Position numbers and translations under genes: made by a program. The notes under the pieces were generated by a model. That model did not search any database. It was not told where the DNA came from and saw only the letters and a list, made by a program, of their open reading frames with translations. From Verrucomicrobiales bacterium (GTDB lineage: Bacteria > Verrucomicrobiota > Verrucomicrobiia > Verrucomicrobiales > Verrucomicrobiaceae): a stretch of DNA of 12,698 nt. Shown here piece after piece: positions 1-6,387 of this stretch; position 1 is the first letter of the stretch; each line of letters starts with the position of its first letter. The stretch spans positions 1 through 12,698 of the forward strand of contig DNXB01000196.1 of the NCBI GenBank assembly GCA_003506995.1. Reading direction: 5' to 3'.

Positions 1-809
1 GCGACGAAGTAGGGCGGGAAGATCGTGGTATGCCAGCCAGGAACGATGGAGGTGGCGAAGTCGAAGGACACGACGGAATGCACGGACAGCACCAGCGGCG
101 TGGAAAGAGCGGCCAGAAGCATGTAACCGGTCTCATAGTGGCTCCAGTGGCGGTTGCCACCGCGCCAGCCGAGGGCGAACAGGCCGTAGAGGAATTTTTT
201 CAGGCCGGGGCGGCAGCGATCACGCAGCGTGGCAAGGTCAGGCACAAGGCCGAGGAACCAGAACACCGCCGAGACGCTGAAGTAAGTCGAAACAGCGAAC
301 ACGTCCCACAACAGGGGCGATTTGAAATTCTGCCAGATGGCGTTGGCGTTTGGAATTGGAGCCAGGAACCACACCATCCACACACGACCGACGTGGAAGG
401 CCGGGAAGAGTCCGGCGCACATCACGGCGAAGATCGTCATGGCCTCGGCGGCGCGGTTCACCGAAGTGCGCCACTTCTGACGCGTGAGGAAAAGAATCGC
501 GGAAATCAGGGTGCCGGCGTGGCCGATACCGATCCAGAACACGAAGTTCGTGATGTCCCAGGCCCAGGCGACCGGCTGCTTCTGACCCCAGACACCGACG
601 CCGGTGGAGATGAGGTAAACAAAGCAGAACACCATCAACCCGGTCAGCAGCACCGAGGGGATGAACAGAATCCACCACAGGGCGGGCTGCTTGTTTTCGA
701 CGATGCCGCAAATGCGGTTCGTGATCCACGAGTAGGAGCGTTGGTTGAGAACCAACGGCTCTCTGTCCAAGATCCGGGGCGTTTCGGTGGCTGTGGCGGG
801 AGAGGACAT
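1..809 (-). CDS. actC: Alternative complex III subunit ActC (NrfD/PsrC-like membrane protein), 3' end outside window
   Basis: Integral membrane subunit of alternative complex III, expected to hold a menaquinol-oxidation site and pass electrons to the iron-sulfur subunit ActB. The frame is open from an ATG at 809 to the left edge (269 residues plus a partial codon); family members are roughly 450-490 residues, so a little over half is visible. Hydrophobic segments lie near residues 43-66, 86-108, 122-148, 168-188 and 228-250. Seen in sequence: an N-terminal LVLNQRSYSWIT stretch, FWIGIGHAGTLISA around 91-104, FPAFHVGRVW around 135-144, and SVHSVVSFDFATSIVPGWH around 242-260. These are the conserved helices of the NrfD-like ActC family. 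It follows actB on the same strand after a 171-bp gap filled by a repeat, matching the usual actABC order. No Shine-Dalgarno is visible before the ATG. The other NrfD-like subunit, ActF, is less likely given the position directly after actB. Confidence 0.93.
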   Translation of the reverse strand, partial: MSSPATATETPRILDREPLVLNQRSYSWITNRICGIVENKQPALWWILFIPSVLLTGLMVFCFVYLISTGVGVWGQKQPVAWAWDITNFVFWIGIGHAGTLISAILFLTRQKWRTSVNRAAEAMTIFAVMCAGLFPAFHVGRVWMVWFLAPIPNANAIWQNFKSPLLWDVFAVSTYFSVSAVFWFLGLVPDLATLRDRCRPGLKKFLYGLFALGWRGGNRHWSHYETGYMLLAALSTPLVLSVHSVVSFDFATSIVPGWHTTIFPPYFV

Positions 810-836
810 TTAGCGGGAAATGGAAGGGTTGAGTCC

Positions 837-982
837 GAATGACGAATGCGGAATGACGAATGACGAATGAACAGGGCTGCCGCCAAAAAGTGCGGCGCCG
901 TCGTTCAGGGGCGTCATGGAGATTTGCTTCGTCATCGGGGCTTCGTCATTCATTCGTCATTCTGATTTCGGCATTCGTCATT
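837..982. repeat. Intergenic repeat element, copy 1 (AATGACGAATG units, inverted arms)
   Basis: The 171-bp actB-actC gap is dominated by units of AATGACGAATG. The left arm (837-870) carries three direct units; the right arm (943-982) carries the reverse complement (CATTCGTCATT) twice in degenerate spacing. Between them, 871-942 contains a small GCCGC/GCGGC hairpin (879-883 with 892-896). The left arm matches positions 7709-7742 at 32 of 34 bases. The right arm ends inside the actB stop codon. Small frames through it encode low-complexity FVIRHS-type peptides, typical spurious ORFs. It resembles a REP-like or mobile intergenic element; its function is unknown. Confidence 0.85.
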
Positions 983-3900
983 AGAACTGATTGTTGCTCC
1001 ACACGGCGATGTTTTCCGCGCCGGGCATGTTCTTGTTCGGATTGCGCAGACGGGCCAGGTAGCTCGTGCGCGGGCGGGTGCCGATGTATTTGAGGACTTG
1101 GTAGTCACGCGGGGAGGCCTTGGCCTTGACCACGGCGGACTTTTTGTCGGCCAAATCGCCGAAGACGATCGCGTCAGCCGGGCAGGACTGCTGGCAGGCG
1201 GTTTTGACCGTGTCAGTCGGCACGCGGAAGTTCTTGGAGTCGCGCTGCACCTGCTTCTGCAGGATTTTGGCGGATTCGAGGCGCTGCACGCAGTAGGTGC
1301 ATTTCTCGATGACACCACGCATGCGGACGGTGACGTTCGGGTTGCGCTGGAGGCGGAGGCTTTCGTCTTCTTTCTTCTCGCCGAGCGGTCCGGCGTAGAG
1401 GTTTTGCACCTTCATGCCGAGCACGGAGGTTTCGGTCAGCGGGTTGCGCTTGTTGTAGTCGAACCAGTTGAAGCGGCGCGCGGTGTAAGGGCAGTTGTTG
1501 GCGCAGTAACGCGTGCCGATGCAGCGGTTGTAGGCCATGGCGTTGAGGCCGTCGTCGGTATGGACGGTGGCGTTCACGGGGCAGACGGTTTCGCACGGGG
1601 CGGCTTCGCACTGCTGGCAGGCCATCGGCTGGGTCACCATCTCGGCGCTTTCGAGCTGTTCCGGCGTCGGATCGTCCTCGGCCCAGGTGCTCTGCTGCTC
1701 GACGTTGTTCTTGCCCCACTTCGGCACGGCAAAGTAGCGGTCCATGCGGATCCATTGCATGATGCGGCCCTTGCGGACCTGGTCCTTGCCGACCACGGGA
1801 ATGTTGTTCTCGCTCTGGCAGGCGATGACGCACGCGGTGCAGCCGATGCACTTGCTGAGGTCGATGACCATGCCCCACTGGTGCTTGGTCTCGTAATCAA
1901 AGCCTTCCGGATTCTCAGCGGACTTCACGCCCATCTGGCCTTTGTAGAAGGAAATGTTTTCCGGGATGTGACCGTCCATGCCGGTCTTCTGCGCGAATGC
2001 CACGTCCTTGTTGAAGGTGTCCAACGTGCCTTCACGGTAAACCGCGCGGCCTTCCATCGTGTTCTGCTCCTGCGTGATGGCGAGCTCGGCCACCGTGGCA
2101 AGCGCCTCGATCTTCGCACCGCTCAGCACAAACACGCCGGGCTGCTTGCGCAGCGCATAGGCGTTCACGCCACGGTCGCTGCCGACCACGCCGACGCCCT
2201 TCTGGCCGTAGCCAAGCGGGAGGGTGATGGAGTGGGTCGCATGACCCGGGGCTTCGATGGCCGGAATCTCGATTTCAGCACCACCGACGGAAATTTTGAC
2301 GTGCTGGCCGTCTTTGAGGCCCAGTTTGCGGAAGGTGACGGAGCCGATCCAGGCGGCGTTGTCCCAAGTCAGCTTGGTGACCGGATCGGGCGCTTCCTGG
2401 AGCCAGGCGTTGTTGATATAACGCCCGTCAAACACGCTGGAGTCAGGGACGAGCACGACTTCAAGCGCCTCATCGGTCGGAGCGGCGGCAGGCGTGGCCT
2501 TGGCAATGAATTCAGCGGCAGCGGCCACGTTCGGAGTCACGGCGGCCTTGGCGTAGGCGGAGGCTTTGAGGAAACCGTCACGCAGGGTGAAATTCCACTT
2601 CGCTTCGTCGAGGCCACCCGCCACAGCGGCAAAGGTGTCGCGAACCGCCGTGTGAGCGGCGTCTTCGGCCGGAGGTGCGCCGGCAGCGGGAGGCGCAGCT
2701 TCCACCGGGCCGAGCTTTTTGCGGCCCAGGAGCGCGAGGAGCACTTCAATCTTGCTCGCGCTGTCGTAAAGCGGCGCGATCATCGGCTGAACAATCGAAT
2801 AAGTGCCGTCGGCAGAACGGGCATCGCCCCAAGACTCGAGGTAATGAGCGGCAGGAATGTGCAACGCCGCGTGCAGCGCCGTGCTGTTCTTGAGCGTGCC
2901 GACGTGAACAAGCTTCACCTTCTTCTCAGTGGCGAGCTTGACGAACGCCGCCGCGTCAGGCGCATCGTAGTAGAGGTTGGAAGGCGTCAGCGAAACCAAG
3001 GTCTTCACCTGACCGCCGGAAACCGCCGCTTGCAGCTCGGCGAAACCGCCAAACTCAGGGGCAGGAGCCTCCTGGAGCAAATCAATCGTCGAACCATACG
3101 CGCCAAGCGCGTTGTTGATCGAGGCAACGAGCGCGTGAACTTCCGCGCCGAGGCGCGAACCGGCGAGAACGAGGGATTTGCCTTTGTTGTCGATCAAATC
3201 GCGAACCGCCGGAGCGATCCACTCTTTCAGACCGGCAGGAGCCGTGTCAGCGAGCGCCTTGGCCGAGCTGTCGCCCAGTTCAACGGCGATGAGCGCCGCC
3301 GCCGCTGGAATCAGGCTGGCAGGGATCGCCTTGCGATGATCCGCCATGCCGCCGGTGAGCGTGTAGCGGTTTTCGAGAACGTAGAGGCGGTTCATGTCCG
3401 CCGTCTTCGCTTCCTTGGCGCGATGCTTCGTGAACGCGGAGATCGGCGCGCCCGCGACCGGGTCCAGGCCGAGGAAATCGCAGTCGAGCGCCAGAATGCG
3501 CATCGCGGAGCCGAGCTTGACGAAGGGCTTCACACCCGCGCCGAGCACGGCCTTGGTGGCGGCAGCGCTGCCTTCAGCGCCTGCGGCCTCATACTTGAAC
3601 AACTGGACCTGCGGGAGAGCGACCTTCAACTCGCCAAGCAGACGCAGGTAAGTGGGGGAGGTCGTGGCTCCGATCACAACGCCAAGGCCGGCTCCAGAGG
3701 ATTTTTTGGCCTCGGTGGACACGGCAGAGAGCAATTCGTTCGCCTTGGCCCAGGAAAGCTCCTTGCCCATGCCCAGCGGCTGCTGCGAGCGCTCAGGATC
3801 GTAAAGATCGAGCACGGAAGCCTGCGCGAAGCTGTCGATGCCACCACCAAGAGGGTGAAGTGGATTGCCAGTGACGTGCGTCGGACGGCCTTCGTGCGTG

Positions 3901-4238
3901 GTGACGACGAGGGGCGTCGCACCGCCGCTGCGGGGCATCGTGGTGGCATACATCAGCGCCTTGCCCGGCACCATCCACTCAACGTGCTGGGTGTAGGGCA
4001 GGATCGTGGTCAGCGGGCGGCGGCAGCTTGCCAGACCCATCAGACCGACGCTGGCGCCCATGATTTTCAAAAAGTCACGGCGGCCGTTCTCACGCTCTTC
4101 GTCCGTCAAGGTGTCGCCAGCGGGGAACTCGCGGCCCAGATCCTTGAGGAAATTCTCACGACGCTCCAACTCGGAGACACTGCGCCAGTAGCGCTTCGCG
4201 TTCTGCGGCTCCTCGGGATGAATCCAATTGCGTTTCAT
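981..4238 (-). CDS. actB: Alternative complex III subunit ActB (molybdopterin-oxidoreductase-like domain fused to iron-sulfur domain)
   Basis: Periplasm-facing electron-transfer subunit of alternative complex III, taking electrons from the quinol site in ActC and passing them towards heme proteins. At 1085 residues it has the usual ActB length. A twin-arginine signal (RRDFLKIMGASVGLMG, residues 53-68) is preceded by about 50 residues, as is common in ActB, and followed by LASC with a possible lipid-anchor Cys72. Residues about 75-740 resemble the molybdopterin oxidoreductase fold, which in this family is known to hold no molybdenum cofactor. Residues about 785-1040 are ferredoxin-like. Visible cysteines: C797, C800, C803, C807; C874, C877, C882, C886; C906, C912, C916; C980, C983; C1015, C1019. 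The third motif reads CIGTRYC, with Thr909 where a fourth ligand would sit, fitting three [4Fe-4S] and one [3Fe-4S] cluster. It starts 23 bp after actA. No clear Shine-Dalgarno is seen before the ATG. Confidence 0.96.
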   Translation of the reverse strand: MKRNWIHPEEPQNAKRYWRSVSELERRENFLKDLGREFPAGDTLTDEERENGRRDFLKIMGASVGLMGLASCRRPLTTILPYTQHVEWMVPGKALMYATTMPRSGGATPLVVTTHEGRPTHVTGNPLHPLGGGIDSFAQASVLDLYDPERSQQPLGMGKELSWAKANELLSAVSTEAKKSSGAGLGVVIGATTSPTYLRLLGELKVALPQVQLFKYEAAGAEGSAAATKAVLGAGVKPFVKLGSAMRILALDCDFLGLDPVAGAPISAFTKHRAKEAKTADMNRLYVLENRYTLTGGMADHRKAIPASLIPAAAALIAVELGDSSAKALADTAPAGLKEWIAPAVRDLIDNKGKSLVLAGSRLGAEVHALVASINNALGAYGSTIDLLQEAPAPEFGGFAELQAAVSGGQVKTLVSLTPSNLYYDAPDAAAFVKLATEKKVKLVHVGTLKNSTALHAALHIPAAHYLESWGDARSADGTYSIVQPMIAPLYDSASKIEVLLALLGRKKLGPVEAAPPAAGAPPAEDAAHTAVRDTFAAVAGGLDEAKWNFTLRDGFLKASAYAKAAVTPNVAAAAEFIAKATPAAAPTDEALEVVLVPDSSVFDGRYINNAWLQEAPDPVTKLTWDNAAWIGSVTFRKLGLKDGQHVKISVGGAEIEIPAIEAPGHATHSITLPLGYGQKGVGVVGSDRGVNAYALRKQPGVFVLSGAKIEALATVAELAITQEQNTMEGRAVYREGTLDTFNKDVAFAQKTGMDGHIPENISFYKGQMGVKSAENPEGFDYETKHQWGMVIDLSKCIGCTACVIACQSENNIPVVGKDQVRKGRIMQWIRMDRYFAVPKWGKNNVEQQSTWAEDDPTPEQLESAEMVTQPMACQQCEAAPCETVCPVNATVHTDDGLNAMAYNRCIGTRYCANNCPYTARRFNWFDYNKRNPLTETSVLGMKVQNLYAGPLGEKKEDESLRLQRNPNVTVRMRGVIEKCTYCVQRLESAKILQKQVQRDSKNFRVPTDTVKTACQQSCPADAIVFGDLADKKSAVVKAKASPRDYQVLKYIGTRPRTSYLARLRNPNKNMPGAENIAVWSNNQF

Positions 4239-4261
4239 GTGTCGGGAAAAAAGGCGCGGGG

Positions 4262-5068
4262 TTAGCGGTGGCAGGCGGTGCAGTTTTCTGGCGGCTGAAT
4301 CTGCCAGTGCTTTTTGAGCTGGGCGCCCACTTCCGCCTGGGTCACTTCCTTGCCATAGGTTGTTTCAGCGAGCTTGAGAAGCTGGTCGAGGTCGTCGGCT
4401 TTCGCCGCCTCACCACCGATCACCGTGGCGATCTCCTTGGCCGGGATCTTCTTGTCGAGCAGGCCTTTGTAGAAATCCGCGCGCTTCAGGTCAGCGGGCT
4501 TGAAATTGAGGTTCGTGATCTGCTCCAGCGGGCGCAGGTTGTTCTCAGGGTTACGGTGGCAGTCGAGGCACCAGCCCATGGACTGCGGCTGATCGTGACG
4601 GACCACTTCCATCTCATTGATCTTGCCGTGGCAGGAGACGCAGGAAATGCCGCGATTGAGATGGGCGCTGTGATTGAAGTAAACGTAATCAGGAGCCTTG
4701 TGAATCTTCACCCACGGGATGGACTTGCCGGTTTCGTTGGCCTTCACGACCAGTTCCAGATTGGGAGAATTGCTGCGGATGTTGCCTTTGCCTGGTCCGT
4801 GGCAGTTGAAGCAGGTCTGGTTCGTCGGCACGTTCGCGTGGCTGGAGGCCTCGCTAAAGCTGTGACAGTAGCGGCAGTCGAGGCCGAGCTGACCGGCATG
4901 AATTTTGTGGGAGAAAGGCACCGGCTGGGTCGGCTCGTAGCCCACGCGGGTGTATTTCGGAGTGAAGTAGTAGGCGACGCCGACACTCACGCCGAAGGCA
5001 ATGAACACGACGGCAATGGCTACCTTGAGCGGCAGCCAGTTGGTCCAACGCGGAAAAAAGTTACCCAT
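4262..5068 (-). CDS. actA: Alternative complex III subunit ActA (pentaheme cytochrome c)
   Basis: Membrane-anchored pentaheme c-type cytochrome, first gene of the ACIII operon. It carries electrons from ActB hemes/clusters towards the monoheme subunit or the terminal oxidase. The 268-residue protein has one N-terminal hydrophobic segment (about 13-35, ending AYYFTPKYT) that should act as an uncleaved anchor with the rest in the periplasm. Five CxxCH heme-binding motifs are visible: CRYCH (65-69), CFNCH (86-90), CVSCH (143-147), CLDCH (167-171) and CTACH (263-267), the last nearly at the C-terminus. Five hemes and this length are typical of ActA. actB follows 23 bp downstream on the same strand. 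The ATG lies about 40 nt downstream of a predicted transcription start with a palindromic operator; no Shine-Dalgarno is obvious. Confidence 0.95.
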   Translation of the reverse strand: MGNFFPRWTNWLPLKVAIAVVFIAFGVSVGVAYYFTPKYTRVGYEPTQPVPFSHKIHAGQLGLDCRYCHSFSEASSHANVPTNQTCFNCHGPGKGNIRSNSPNLELVVKANETGKSIPWVKIHKAPDYVYFNHSAHLNRGISCVSCHGKINEMEVVRHDQPQSMGWCLDCHRNPENNLRPLEQITNLNFKPADLKRADFYKGLLDKKIPAKEIATVIGGEAAKADDLDQLLKLAETTYGKEVTQAEVGAQLKKHWQIQPPENCTACHR

Positions 5069-5088
5069 AATTGATGACGGCAGATGAG

Positions 5089-5108
5089 CTTGTGAAAAAT
5101 TTCACAAG
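5089..5108. promoter_or_regulatory. Palindromic operator in actA leader, Rex-like (also CRP-like)
   Basis: CTTGTGAAAAATTTCACAAG is a palindrome with perfect 9-bp arms around a 2-bp centre. It matches the Rex operator pattern TTGTGAA-N4-TTCACAA at every specified base. It also contains TGTGA-N6-TCACA, the CRP pattern, but the outer TTGTGAA/TTCACAA bases favour Rex. It begins directly downstream of the predicted transcription start, a typical repressor position. The cognate regulator is not in the window. Confidence 0.72.
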
Positions 5109-5115
5109 GATTCCC

Positions 5116-5174
5116 AGAATAGGGAGACGCGAGCAGGTTTGCAACCGTCATCTTGATCTTTTTAAACTTTTATG
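5116..5174 (-). promoter_or_regulatory. Predicted sigma70-type promoter of the act operon
   Basis: On the minus strand: -35 TTGCAA (5144-5139), a 17-base spacer, and -10 TATTCT (5121-5116), predicting a start near 5109 and a leader of about 41 nt before actA. An A/T-rich tract (about 5174-5151, including GTTTAAAAAGATC) sits at roughly -42 to -65, where an UP element would lie. The boxes are near-consensus by eye and the spacing is ideal. Start-site mapping would be needed to confirm use. Confidence 0.6.
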
Positions 5175-5232
5175 CGCCAAGATTGTCATGTTGCGATTCC
5201 GTCGCAAAAAAATGCGGCTCGGCGCGGTTGAT

Positions 5233-6276
5233 TCAGCCCCATTCCACGAACAGCAGGCCATGCTCGAAATCCAGCGTCACCCGGTAATCCTCGAGCAAGT
5301 AGGTGCCCAGGCGTGAAGGGCCCGGCATCACGTCCACCTGCGCAAAGGGATAGTAGGAGCCAAACAAACCCAAAGCCTGAAACTCCAGCACACGCACGTT
5401 GGCCTGCGTTGGCGTCTGCGCTCCGCCCACGCCGGTGATCAAATAATTGCCACCCACCTGCCAGCCGCCGTTTTTGTAGCCGAGCACGCGGGCGGTGTTT
5501 GGGTCGAGCTGCACACCAAAGACGGAACCGGAGTCCACGACGGCCGGCCAGGAAAGGCGGCCGTATTTGAGGGTCGTGGTCGGCACGCCGCTTTGCATGC
5601 TCAGGTTCGTCTGATGCATGTGCTTGCGGGTTTTCCCGGCAAAACTGCGGGTGAAGCCGAACTCCACCTCCTCCCGCAGGAAATCCAGCGTCAGGTATTT
5701 GCAGTTTGCCGCCGCCAGATGCACGCCCAGCACGGAAATGCCGAGGTGCTCCTTCAAAATGCCGCTGCCCCAGGCCGTGCGCTGCATGCGCAGGATGCAC
5801 GGCAGGTTCTCCAGACGCCAGGAGCCGATCTGCACCGTGGGAATCAGCGCCGCCATGCCCGGCTCTTTTCCCAGCACACCGGACATGGTCGGCCTTACTT
5901 GTGGTACCGTTCGCATGCCAAATTCCACCGCCTGCTCCGCGTCGAACACGCTGAACGTCGCCCCGGTGTCGAACATGAATTTCTTCGGTTTGCGACCGTT
6001 CAGGCTCGCCTTGATGTGCGGGATGCCGTTCTCGTAATACATCGGCACCTTCAGCACGCCTTCTGGAGGAGGCGTGCTGCGAGCTTTCACATTCAGCACG
6101 CCCTTGCTGATTTTGAGTTCAGCGGCCGGCACCGCCTGCGCCTGCAGCTTCTGTTGGATTTCCGCAGGCACGGCCTCGTTTTTGACCGCAAACGTCTCCG
6201 CGCAGCCTGCGGCACCCAGCACCACAAAAGTTATCTGCGTGATTCGCAGTCCGGTGCTCAAAGTGGGTCGGTTCAT
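5233..6276 (-). CDS. Exported two-lobed retropepsin/pepsin-like aspartic protease, probable lipoprotein
   Basis: Likely periplasmic or outer-membrane-attached aspartyl protease; substrate unknown. The chosen ATG at 6276 gives 347 residues and places a signal peptide at the very N-terminus (MNRPTLSTGLRITQITFVVL, then GAAGC), with Cys25 as a possible lipid-anchor residue. In-frame starts upstream (ATG 6309, GTG 6333) would add an unusual hydrophilic 11-19 residue lead, so I prefer 6276. Two catalytic-type motifs are visible: FMFDTGATFSVFD with Asp103 of DTGA, and WPAVVDSGSVFGV with Asp248 of DSGS. That suggests two lobes on one chain, as in pepsin, instead of the single-lobe homodimeric retropepsin form. 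The C-terminal stretch VTLDFEHGLLFVEW resembles the closing strand of such domains. It is transcribed away from the yej operon and towards actA, 164 bp upstream of it; no functional link is evident. No specific family symbol is recognised. Confidence 0.8.
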   Translation of the reverse strand: MNRPTLSTGLRITQITFVVLGAAGCAETFAVKNEAVPAEIQQKLQAQAVPAAELKISKGVLNVKARSTPPPEGVLKVPMYYENGIPHIKASLNGRKPKKFMFDTGATFSVFDAEQAVEFGMRTVPQVRPTMSGVLGKEPGMAALIPTVQIGSWRLENLPCILRMQRTAWGSGILKEHLGISVLGVHLAAANCKYLTLDFLREEVEFGFTRSFAGKTRKHMHQTNLSMQSGVPTTTLKYGRLSWPAVVDSGSVFGVQLDPNTARVLGYKNGGWQVGGNYLITGVGGAQTPTQANVRVLEFQALGLFGSYYPFAQVDVMPGPSRLGTYLLEDYRVTLDFEHGLLFVEWG

Positions 6277-6327
6277 GCGGCGCAAGCCATCCACGCGGCC
6301 CGCATTCATGTCAACCTCGTGCAAATC

Positions 6328-6347
6328 GCGCACAAATCCTTGTGCGC
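6328..6347. promoter_or_regulatory. Inverted repeat in the divergent protease/yejB region
   Basis: GCGCACAA and TTGTGCGC form perfect 8-bp arms around ATCC, inside the 111-bp region between the divergent protease gene (start 6276) and yejB (start 6388). A second small inverted repeat, CCGAC/GTCGG with a 5-base loop, lies at 6349-6363. The position suits a shared operator or a leader hairpin. I see no convincing -35/-10 pair for either gene here, so the role is inferred from symmetry and location alone. Confidence 0.4.
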
Positions 6348-6387
6348 ACCGACGTAATGTCGGAGACTTCCCGCTTCACCGACCTGA

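Noticed and set aside
30..842. 270-codon plus-strand frame over actC
   Set aside because: Low-complexity Gly/His/Glu-rich translation; the opposite strand encodes an NrfD-like membrane protein with clear helices and conserved motifs.
837..870. Short direct repeats as a CRISPR array
   Set aside because: Units of about 11 bp occur back to back with no spacers of regular length, include inverted copies, and no cas genes are near.
1098..4265. 1055-codon open frame on the plus strand, antisense to actB
   Set aside because: It mirrors actB almost end to end, as happens with GC-rich codon bias. The translation is rich in Arg, His, Val and Gly with no recognisable domain, while actB has clear family motifs.
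4268..5074. 268-codon open frame on the plus strand, antisense to actA
   Set aside because: Shadow of actA in the mirrored frame; no domain or start signals, and actA has five heme motifs.
5092..5105. CRP-only reading of the actA palindrome (TGTGA-N6-TCACA)
   Set aside because: The pattern is present, but the palindrome extends to TTGTGAA/TTCACAA and sits at the start point, where a repressor such as Rex is more likely than an activator. CRP cannot be fully excluded.
5191..5207. TTGCGA/TCGCAA hairpin as a terminator for the aspartic protease gene
   Set aside because: The stem is only 6 bp and the T-run on the minus strand comes before the hairpin, not after it, so it is not a canonical Rho-independent terminator.
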